Shown in pieces: positions 56,032-64,000 of a DNA stretch of 64,000 nucleotides; position 1 is the first letter of the stretch, and every line of letters starts with the position of its first letter. Source of the DNA: Clarireedia homoeocarpa (Eukaryota; Ascomycota; Leotiomycetes; Helotiales; Rutstroemiaceae); assembly GCA_001465935.1 (NCBI GenBank), contig LNKV01000017.1, forward strand, positions 11,499 through 75,498. The letters are read 5' to 3'. The position numbers and the translations under genes were made by a program. The notes beneath the pieces are model-generated. The model saw only the letters and a program-made list of their open reading frames with translations, did no database searches and had not been told where the DNA came from.

Positions 56032-57068
56032 ATGTTGCGACAAATGTAAGTTTGTACCAATTACATCCAAAGTAAACTCTCATTCAGGAGAAACTAACAC
56101 AAAATTCCAGAAAACCTCGCAATGCGCGCAGCAAAAGAGCACTCACCAAACGTGCACCCAAAGCCGTCGAAAACCCCAAAACCGCCCTCTTCCTCCGCTA
56201 CACTACCTGTTCCCAAGTAACCCAAGACTGTCTCACCGACCTCCATACCCTCCACCTACCTCTTGCCAAGAAGTTCACCAAAAAGAACGATATCCACCCA
56301 TTCAACGACCCTAGCTCTCTCGAATTTTTCGCCGAGAAGAACGACGCCTCACTAATGGTATTCGGATCTTCGAGCAAGAAGCGACCACATGCTATCACAT
56401 TTGTACGCATGTTCAATTACAAGGTTCTGGATATGCTGGAGTTGTATCTGGATGCTGATAGTTTCCGGAAGTTGGCGCAGTTCAAGAATAAGAAGTGTGC
56501 GGTAGGATTGAAGCCTATGATTGTATTTTCGGGGACGCCTTTTGAGAGCCCCGTGCAGAATGAATATACATTGGCGAAGTCTATGTTTTTGGATTTCTTC
56601 AAGGGCGAGCCGGCTGATAAGGTAGATGTGGAGGGTTTGCAGTATATTGTGAGTATTTCGGCGAGGGATACTGTGGATGGAGAGGAGGAGAAGCCGAAGA
56701 TACACCTGAGGGTTTATTTGATCAGGACAAAGAGGAGTGGACAGAAGTTACCAAGAGTAGAGGTTGAGGAGATGGGGCCTAGAATGGATTTCAGAGTGGG
56801 TAGAGTTAAGGAGGGAGATGAGGCAACCATGAAGGAGGCATTGAAGAGGGCTAAGGGCAATGCGGAGAGGCCGAAGAAGAATATCAGCACAGATATTATG
56901 GGTGATAAGATTGGAAGGATACACTTGGGCAAGCAGGATCTGAAAGAGCTGCAGACAAGGAAGATGAAGGGTTTGAAGAGAAGCAGAGATGTGGTTGACG
57001 ATGATGAGGGTGAGGATGCTACTATGGTCAGTGAGGACGAGCCTGTGAAGAAGACGAAGAAGGCATGA
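56032..57068 (+). CDS. RPF2: Ribosome biogenesis protein RPF2 (Brix domain)
   Basis: Exons 56032-56045 and 56111-57068 give 323 aa. The 14-bp first exon (MLRQ plus part of Ile) joins through a 65-bp intron to KPRNARSKRALTKRAPK, the basic N-terminus of Rpf2. The Brix domain lies at about 30-235, with ALFLRYTTCSQVTQDCLTDL, FGSSSKKRPHAITFVRMF and ILDML-like VLDMLELYLDADSF. The C-terminus is Lys/Arg- and Asp/Glu-rich (KGLKRSRDVVDDDEGEDA). With Rrs1 it recruits 5S RNP to pre-60S particles in the nucleolus. The start is supported by family N-terminus and splice signals. Confidence 0.93.
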
Positions 57069-57795
57069 TAAATAATAATTCTGTACTGGTTGGAAGATAT
57101 CGGGTGTTTGGAGTTGGGGCAAGAAAATTCTTTCTAACAGGACGCTTCTTCGTGTCCATACTAGATTGCGACATAAATAGGAGCTCTAAAATCTATGAAG
57201 AGAAGTATCAATCACTATTCCTGATTATCACTTAGTCGCACGAAATCTGTGTTGGTCACCTGCTTGCTAGATGGTGATTTGAAGGGCCAAGATGATTCAA
57301 AGGCTCTGCATGTGGAGATCAAGGAAGTGCCAGTCTGCGCGATTCATCTCCTAATGAGATCATATAGCAAGGTGAGTATCTAACATGTAACTAACTTAGG
57401 CGGCGAGTTAGCTTAGCCAGTGCTGGCAAGCCCGGAACATGAAGTATCCCATTCCCATTATGCACCTGCGAGATCTGCAACGAGACATCTGTCCGGGCAT
57501 TTGTGCTAGACCTCAATACATAACAAATTTTTAGAGCAACCTCTAATATATGAAACAATGCAAACTTCCATAGTAAGGAGAAAGTGAAGGCATGGTTGAA
57601 CGTAGCAATAACGCATACCAAACTCTTGAATATCTCGTTGGAATTATACATGTAGGTTTTGCCGCCTTCTCAATTAATATGTGAGTAAGTAATGAACACA
57701 GTCTATACTGGCAAGTCCCCGCCGACTTCGACAGAGAAATTCTATTCAACATGGTAACTCCTCGATTTTCTTCATCTATACCTCAACTTACTCAT
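57069..57795. other. Convergent intergenic region
   Basis: About 730 bp. Short minus-strand ORFs without recognisable features. Nothing supportable. Confidence 0.5.
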
Positions 57796-58803
57796 CTACA
57801 CCTTAATAGTCTGCAGAAGTCTCTCCTCTACACCCTCTAAGGTGCTCTTATGAGCCAACACCGCCAAATTCTCAGCTTCGCCTTGGAATTGCTTATCAGG
57901 ATCAACACCCGGTCCAAACATATTTGCACCTGCACCAGGACCCATCTGGCCCATCTGTTGAGCCATTTGACTTGCAGCTACATCAAGTCAGCATCTCACC
58001 TCGGTGACCATTAGGAGAGGGATAAACTTACCATTGTCGCTCCCCAGAAGATAATTGAAGACCGACTGCAACCCAAAGATACATAGCACATACCACGAAA
58101 TAGATGACATCCATTGAGGATCCATATCTTTCGTAGCTACGCCCGCTTGCAACATACTCTTGAACTTAATCGTCAAAGGAAATGGTAATCGAACTGCATC
58201 CCATATCAGCACCCCAACTCCCACAGCACAGCACAGCACATAAAGATAAAGACTCACTAATAACAAAACCACTAAAAAACGCATTAATCCACCCCATAAT
58301 CAAAGTTTGCGGAATAATCATCGCCATATTCCCCTTCATCATACCCATCATACCCTCCATAGCCGCCGGATCCGTCATAGGATTCGGCGCCGCCTGACCC
58401 TTTTTCTCCGGTTCTTTCAAGAACTTCCCTTCCTCAAATGCCTGAACGAGATAATCCTTGCGGGTCTGGAAAGCTTGCGAAGTGAGGACGTGCGCGTTGG
58501 AGCGGAGGTTGACGCCCCGGAGGAGAGAGCGCTGTTCGCGGATTGCGGGGAGCTCTTGCTTTTTGGGGGTGGTGGCCATAAGAACGGTGGCATAGTGGCG
58601 GAGGACACCAGTCAGAATCTTGAGGGAGGTTAGATTGAATAGACTGGGGGAGGGAGTGTGGGCTAGGTACCATGACGACGGTGATGGGTATGAGGATCCA
58701 GTAGCTATGTTTCTGTCAGTTCAATTCTTCGTTAAAGAGCAGTGGTTTCAGCTCACAATAACTGGGGATCCCGATGGATCGTCTGCACAGGTACTTGTGC
58801 CAT
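57796..58803 (-). CDS. EMC3: ER membrane protein complex subunit 3
   Basis: Exons 58803-58757, 58704-58671, 58618-58258, 58193-58032 and 57977-57796 give 261 aa. EMC3 is the YidC/Oxa1-like subunit of the EMC insertase, which places tail-anchored and multipass proteins in the ER membrane. Signature order: QTIHRDPQLFYWILIPITVVM (first span), ILTGVLRHYATVL, REQRSLLRGVNLRSNAHVL, NPMTDPAAMEGMMGMMKGNM (cytosolic Met-rich loop), IPQTLIMGWINAFFSGFVI and IRLPFPLTIKFKSMLQAG, DMDPQWMSSISWY. The C-terminal tail has AASQMAQQMGQMGPG. Introns are 52-64 bp, GT-AG. Its promoter is shared with SPC2, 272 bp between start codons. Confidence 0.93.
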
Positions 58804-59075
58804 CTTTGCGATGAATATACAGCTATACCGACGTTGTGAGGTATGGAGGAGGGGTTGTCGCAAAGATGGAATAATTTCAACGGAGGTCGTTGCTTACAGT
58901 ACAGGACACCAAATGTGGCTTTCCACGCTAAATTCGGTTCGTTCCGAGAGCTTCATCAAGACACGTTCGCCTTGACCACCCACCTACATAGCTAGATAGA
59001 TACATATTATGCGATCTGTCGCAACACTCTCTATTCCTACCAATTATTTTTGAGCAGGAAGAAAATACATTAATC
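58804..59075. promoter_or_regulatory. Divergent promoter, EMC3 / SPC2
   Basis: Short 272-bp region between outward-facing start codons of two ER protein-biogenesis genes. No specific motif recognised. Confidence 0.6.
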
Positions 59076-59875
59076 ATGGCCGTCGAAAGGATATCCGTTC
59101 ATTCATTACCTGGTAAAATATATCCTCCCCTCCAAAAAAAAAAAAAAAAAAAAAAAACATACATATTGTCTCAAAACCCACAAACTAACCTCCAACCCCA
59201 GACCTCAAAAACACCACCGACGACGCCCTCCCCGTCTACCTCAACTCCCTCAAATTCACCCAATCCCACACCCTCTCCGACACCCGTCTTGCCATCGGCT
59301 ACACCTCCTTCCTAGTCTGCGCAGCCTGTTTCTCCTGGGACTACACGTACGGATTCGACGCCACGAAATCCTACACAGCCATAGCAGTCCTGGTCTACTT
59401 TATCCTGAACTCACTCCTCACGTTCTGGATCTTCTATGTCGAGAAAGGGATTATATATATCGGGACGACTCCCGATAAGAAACATATCATTGAGATTTCT
59501 ACCAAGACGAAAAAACACGTGCCGATTTATAATTTGAGTTTTAAGGTCTATGATGCGGGGAAGGGGAGAAGCGGGAAGCCGGTAGAGGAGAGGACGCTGA
59601 GGAAGCCGTTTAGGGAGTGGTTTGATGAGAAGGGATTTTTTGTCGCGCAGCCGTTTCAGGAGATGCTGGCGAGTAATATTACGGTGGTGGGAGCGGTGGA
59701 TCAGAAGAGGGTGGTGAAGAAGGAGAAGAAGAAGGAGGAGGAGGGCATGCCGGCGCAGAGTACGGATGAGAAGTGGGAGGCTTTCCTAAGGGAGAGTAGC
59801 GATATGGGGGAGGTGGAGAGCTCGGGGGCGGATGCTAAGGGCAAGGGGGCGAAGAAGAGGGGTAAGAAGGTTTGA
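59076..59875 (+). CDS. SPC2: Signal peptidase complex subunit 2
   Basis: Exons 59076-59112 and 59202-59875 give 236 aa. The 89-bp intron contains an A24 homopolymer (59134-59157). It is the SPC25/Spc2 subunit of the ER signal peptidase complex, with two membrane spans (LAIGYTSFLVCAACFSW and TAIAVLVYFILNSLLTFW) followed by a cytosolic VEKGIIYIGTTPDKKH segment typical of the family. The C-terminus is Lys/Glu-rich (KKEKKKEEEG, then KGKGAKKRGKKV), longer and more charged than in yeast. The codons and GC content of exon 2 rise towards the 3' end. The start was chosen because MAVERISVHSLPG joins in phase to DLKNTTDDALPVYLNSL, the usual N-terminus. Confidence 0.92.
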
Positions 59876-61621
59876 GGGGGTGGTTGAGTGGGTTGTGGTG
59901 GTAGCTAGGTAGGGATGGGATAGGGTAGGGTCCAAAAGTTCTTGATCTGAGATTAGCTAGGTGGGAGGGAATTCAGATACCCTGATATATTCAATCAATC
60001 TGATACTCCAAGCAGTCGCAATCCGATGTGTGTTTTCGCACTATTTATTTCTTCCAACATCCGAGTACATGATTATCTAGCTCTCTAGTATATTATCCTC
60101 TCAGTGCAACGCAACGCAACGCTCCTTTGAACCTCCCATACCTACCTACCTACCTACCTACCTACCTACCTACCTACCTACCAAAGACAACCACAACCCC
60201 CATCCAGCTATCCATGCCCTCCCAATTCCCAAGCACATCAACTCCACTCCAGGAAATCGCCCTCCCAACATCCATCCATCCATCCATCCCCTTTCTTTCC
60301 ACCATCCTCTCTCCATTCCCCAACCCGAACCACACCCCCCCAGAGAATAAACAAGTCCATCCTCATAATCAATCCAAAAGTAGCGTATACTCACTCACCC
60401 TTACCCCCTCCCCAAACAAAACGCAGAACCAGATGGTTTGACACCTGTTCACAAAGGGTGGTAGGTAGGTAGGTAGGGTTTTCGTCGCCAGCTGGCTAGC
60501 TAGCTAGCTAGCTGGGGCATATAAGACAGACAGACTAACTACCTATCCACATTGCTAGTGTATCGTATTGTTGCATTGATAAAAGAAAAATTGGTTATTT
60601 ATTGCATTTACTCTACTCTCACTCACATCACACACATTCACTCACACAAATCACATCCGAACAATAAACACGACAATCTCGCGGGTAAGTTAATTGATCA
60701 TTTCTACCCTCCACTCACTCCATTCGTACAGCAAGCTATTTAGTGCTTTGCTCTGCAATATGCGCATACCATCCATGTAGGCATTGCAAGTAAGCCAATA
60801 AGTAGGTCTAGGTAGCCCCGGTCAGAAAATCTTACACACTTCTCCATCCCATCCATCCATTCATCCAACTCAATCTCTTCTCCCCATCTGGCTTTATGAT
60901 TCCTGTCTGTAAGAAACCCAGCCCTTGGGAAATCTAACATTCCATCTCCAACGCATCACTTCGCTTTCTCATCCCTGCCCTGCCCACATAAAGTGGGCTG
61001 GAAGAAAAGTAGCATATTTTCATCCCAAGGCAAACCCATCAGCCATAAGAAGGTAAAAAAAGAAAAACGTAACAAATGAAAAGTTCATGTACAAATGAAA
61101 GGAAACGTGGGATGCAGTATTGTGTATCCCGAAAGAACGAATTCCCAGGCATTACCGGCCCGATTGATTATCATCACAACAAAAAAAATAAAAAAAAGAT
61201 AAAAAAAAAAACAGTAACTCAACCCATTGAGTTTCCTAAATTTTTTTAATGACTTTTTTGCTTTTTGGTTTCCACCTGTGGTTTTTAAATAGAGTAGTAG
61301 TAAAAAAAGAACATTATGCTTGTATGTAAACCGATCACAAAATTCTTCGCTCGCCAAGTTGCGCAAGACTTGCAATGATAGCAAAAAGGGGGGACAAAAT
61401 GTTAAAAAGCACAACGCCATGTGGTATGCTTGACCCCTAACCGAACCCAAACGCCGCGCTTCAATCATGAATTGGCTACTGTAAAATTCCAAGCCTGCAA
61501 TGCATGGAAAAGATTATGAATGAAAACAAAAGGTTCTTCGAAAAAGTGTGCCATCTAGAGGCAAATAATATGACATTGAATTGAAAAGAAAAATAATGTA
61601 TTGTAGTATCACTGGCCATCT
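59876..61621. other. Intergenic microsatellite-rich region
   Basis: Simple repeats in order: (CCTA)10 at 60141-60182, (TCCA)5 at 60271-60290, (GGTA)4 at 60460-60478, (GCTA)n near 60494-60512, and A-rich runs at about 61180-61215 and 61300-61310. No supportable gene. The right part probably includes the 3'UTR of the RIM15-like gene. Confidence 0.7.
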
Positions 61622-64000
61622 TTATTTGCGACAACCAAGATAATCTTCACCAGGATTTGAGGCCGCTAATGGTGCGCGAGGGGTTGGTTCTTCATCCAAA
61701 AGGGAAGAATGTGATTGTGATGACTTCGGTGTCTCGTTCAAATCAATTTTGGACACCTCGGGGTTACTGGTGCCAGAGACTTCGGGGGGTGTCGAAGTAC
61801 CGCCCGACACGACCGATGCTGAAGCTTGCTCTTCTGTCACAGTGGGAGGAGGTTCAATAGTGTCGGGGCTCATTACTTCAGTGCCTGAGACAACGCTTCC
61901 ACGGCTGTTGGTCCGCATCATTTCTGTGCCAAGCTTGGACCCGCGATGTCTTTCCTTGCTTGCATTGCTTTTCGGGCTAGTTTTCTCTCGCACGGCGACA
62001 TCACCTAGTACCTCATCTTCATCATCTCCAGACTCACCGCACTCATGGCGATGCTTCTCCATGCTTTCACGCTTTGCCTTCATCTTATCTGATGAACGCT
62101 GCCGCAAAAGGCTCTTATGTTCAATACGGACCGGCGCAGATTTCTCGGAATGCAGGTGAGGTGGCACTTTTGAATTATCGTTCATGTCCATCATATTGAG
62201 GTCATTGCAGATTCCCAAGCCCGACTCGTCCCAATCTCCGGTAGGTCTTCGGTTGATGACAACGGGCACCTCGTCATTCATGAGTGATTCCGAGTCGCCA
62301 AAAAGACTTGAACTAATAGAATCCTCACGACTTGATCCTCTAAAGCTACTACCCGCCATATGCGCATAGCCTGAAGAACCAGACGTGGGACTGTCCTCAA
62401 GTCGCAGACTTTCTTGGCGCAGACCAGAAGGCGGGGGGTATGCTGGGGACATGGTCATGCCTGGTACTGGTGCTTTCCACTGACACAATCGGCACATGAC
62501 CTCAGTGAGTTTTGAGGTCGTGGGTGGCTTCTCAATGAGTGCATCAAACTGGTGAGGAGCTTGTAGTTCTTTAAGATATCCTGTGATGGCAACTATGGGA
62601 GTATGGGAATTGGCGTTCTTGGTATCCCGAATCATTCTAGCAACATCGGCTCCGTTGATTTGTGGTAGTTTGAATTCCATCATAATGATGTCAAACTTGA
62701 TGTCACTAATAGCATAGCGCATTGCTTCAGCTCCATTCGAGACAGTGACAGTGCGACATCGTAGCTTTTCCAACAATTTTTCCATGACCATGCGCGACAC
62801 TGGATGGTCCTCGCAGATAAGAACGTCCAACGGTCGGAAAGTGGGCCCGTCAATCAAAGTTATCTGAGACATACGTCGTGAACTCTGCCGACGACGTTGA
62901 ACACGAAGTAGGGCATTTGCTTTATCGCCCTCATTATCCGAAGACGATGGAGACATATCAAACACCTGACTTCGCCGTTTTCGATGTGAAAGGTATTCTC
63001 CTGACGCGAGGGGGCTTCCTTCTTGTGATCCAACTGTTTGTGATCGAGCTCTAGTAGATGACGAGTTGCCACTACCTTGTCGTGGTGTTGTCCTGGAAGG
63101 CGATGATAATGATAGCGGCGGTGGCGCGGACCCACGTGCCTTGATTGGCGATGAAGCAGCCGAGCTAGTGGATTTTTGGAGGCCAGGAACTCGTGGAGCT
63201 TCCGGTACATTGCCAGGCGGTACAAGTGAATTGCTGGATTGATGCGACAAACTAGAAGAGTTACTGGAAGTCTTTCTTCGTGACTCGCCATTTTGGCCAG
63301 CAATGAATGAAACCAACAGAGGCGATGATGGCTGAGAGGCTCTACTTGGGGACGAGTTCGCTTGGCTTAGTCCAGACGGAGAGGATGGTCGAGCGGCAGC
63401 TTTAGCATTAGATAACGTTCGCTGAATCGGCATTGGTAATATCGGACTGCCCTCTAGAGCTGGAGATGGTGAGGTGACTAGGCTACCGTTTCCACTGCCG
63501 GCACTAGGACTGACGACAGTTGGCTTACTCTGAGCAGCAGCCATTGCCTCGGCTCGTAATTTCTGAATAACATCCTTGTTTGCCTTTTCTAGAACTGGCA
63601 GATTCTTGAACGCAAAATTGCCGAAATCATCAGCAATTACGGGTTCACTTAGACGACGGCTTTTCATATCGCGAACGTGTGGTGGAATATGCAGTGGCAT
63701 CAAACCACGTTTAATGTTGTTAACTTGACTCCGAACTCGAGATAAGGCATCGTGGGGTCGTTCAGGATACTCAGCGCCGGGGGTTGCATGCTGAGGAGAT
63801 GTTTGATCCTCCATTTCCTCCGCAAAAGACTGCAACGTAGCACCACGTGAATCAAAGTACTCTGTATCTTCAGGGTTTTCAGGAGCAGGAACGAATTGCG
63901 CGTCGTCTTCAAGCAATTTGTCCCATTCAATACCATCAAACCAAGGATGGCTCCTGATCTCCGTTCCACCAGAGGGAAATTTGTCCTCCTTATTAGCACC
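61622..64000 (-). CDS. RIM15: RIM15-type protein kinase, C-terminal part (partial)
   Basis: The frame is open from the right edge; the kinase catalytic domain and N-terminus lie outside. What is seen begins with the end of an AGC-kinase domain and its extension (SGGTEIRSHPWFDGIEWDKL, then EDTEYFDSRG). A long Ser/Pro-rich linker follows, then a response-regulator receiver domain (LDVLICEDHPVSRMVMEKLL, ... TPIVAITGYL, ... ALIEKP) and a disordered C-terminus. RIM15 kinases restrain growth and start quiescence/stress programmes downstream of PKA and TOR. In this receiver the acidic pair, Thr and Lys are kept, but the phospho-acceptor Asp is Glu (MMEFKLP, codon 62675-62677), so it is unlikely to be phosphorylated in the normal way. 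Confidence 0.88.
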   Translation of the reverse strand, partial: GANKEDKFPSGGTEIRSHPWFDGIEWDKLLEDDAQFVPAPENPEDTEYFDSRGATLQSFAEEMEDQTSPQHATPGAEYPERPHDALSRVRSQVNNIKRGLMPLHIPPHVRDMKSRRLSEPVIADDFGNFAFKNLPVLEKANKDVIQKLRAEAMAAAQSKPTVVSPSAGSGNGSLVTSPSPALEGSPILPMPIQRTLSNAKAAARPSSPSGLSQANSSPSRASQPSSPLLVSFIAGQNGESRRKTSSNSSSLSHQSSNSLVPPGNVPEAPRVPGLQKSTSSAASSPIKARGSAPPPLSLSSPSRTTPRQGSGNSSSTRARSQTVGSQEGSPLASGEYLSHRKRRSQVFDMSPSSSDNEGDKANALLRVQRRRQSSRRMSQITLIDGPTFRPLDVLICEDHPVSRMVMEKLLEKLRCRTVTVSNGAEAMRYAISDIKFDIIMMEFKLPQINGADVARMIRDTKNANSHTPIVAITGYLKELQAPHQFDALIEKPPTTSKLTEVMCRLCQWKAPVPGMTMSPAYPPPSGLRQESLRLEDSPTSGSSGYAHMAGSSFRGSSREDSISSSLFGDSESLMNDEVPVVINRRPTGDWDESGLGICNDLNMMDMNDNSKVPPHLHSEKSAPVRIEHKSLLRQRSSDKMKAKRESMEKHRHECGESGDDEDEVLGDVAVREKTSPKSNASKERHRGSKLGTEMMRTNSRGSVVSGTEVMSPDTIEPPPTVTEEQASASVVSGGTSTPPEVSGTSNPEVSKIDLNETPKSSQSHSSLLDEEPTPRAPLAASNPGEDYLGCRK

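Noticed and set aside
60489..60514. (GCTA)n palindrome as a regulatory hairpin
   Set aside because: Best explained as a microsatellite among several others in the same kilobase.
1..64000. CRISPR arrays, operons, integrons or phage-like modules
   Set aside because: The sequence is eukaryotic nuclear DNA with spliced genes; repeats present have no spacer structure.

Overview
The window is nuclear DNA of a filamentous ascomycete. Genes are interrupted by short introns (mostly 47-102 bp, GT-AG with CTAAC/CTAAT-like branch sites). Fungal-specific families are present: a Zn2Cys6 regulator with an AflR-like C-terminus, a GH71 mutanase, a TRI12-like MFS pump, a scytalone-dehydratase-like protein and a RIM15-type kinase. 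The overall character fits Leotiomycetes (Botrytis/Sclerotinia-like), but that placement is an inference. No rRNA, tRNA or CRISPR was found.

Layout. 1-10.8 kb: a 340-bp tandem repeat at the left edge, a lineage-specific hypothetical gene, and one very long intronless gene for a 2325-residue disordered protein. 11-31 kb: an accessory, secondary-metabolism-flavoured stretch. It holds the AflR-like regulator, two short-chain dehydrogenases, a sugar-porter MFS, a secreted GH71 alpha-1,3-glucanase with Cys-rich repeats, an orphan membrane-anchored protein, a 14-TM TRI12-like efflux pump, a scytalone-dehydratase-like enzyme and a 3'-truncated ABCC transporter. A MITE and an AT-rich RIP-like relic lie among these genes. 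31-64 kb: mostly conserved housekeeping genes. These are gamma-butyrobetaine dioxygenase, the mitochondrial thiamine pyrophosphate carrier, a conserved unknown, an ELMO-family protein, NAD-dependent methylene-THF dehydrogenase (MTD1), MMS19, two hypothetical genes, dipeptidyl aminopeptidase (STE13/DAP type), a PMP24/PXMP4-like peroxisomal protein, RPF2, EMC3, SPC2 and the C-terminal part of RIM15 running off the right edge.

How genes may work together. Four divergent pairs share upstream regions: SDR/scytalone-dehydratase-like, BBOX/TPC1, PMP24-like/RPF2 and EMC3/SPC2. The EMC3/SPC2 pair (272 bp apart) joins two ER protein-biogenesis factors. The TRI12-like pump, SDR and scytalone-dehydratase-like gene form a plausible small tailoring/export cassette. 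Copies of a CGTCCACTTT motif lie around this cassette and also upstream of the AflR-like regulator 14 kb away, which suggests, but does not show, a regulatory link.

Most notable structures: a 216-bp MITE with 34-bp terminal inverted repeats and a decayed second copy 16 kb away; two GC-AG introns in one SDR gene; in-frame candidate introns in the GH71 and sugar-porter genes; a Glu in place of the phospho-acceptor Asp in the RIM15 receiver domain; and the repeated CGTCCACTTT and GTGGGGC elements. Gene models were spliced by hand from reading frames and splice sites, so intron borders are predictions.
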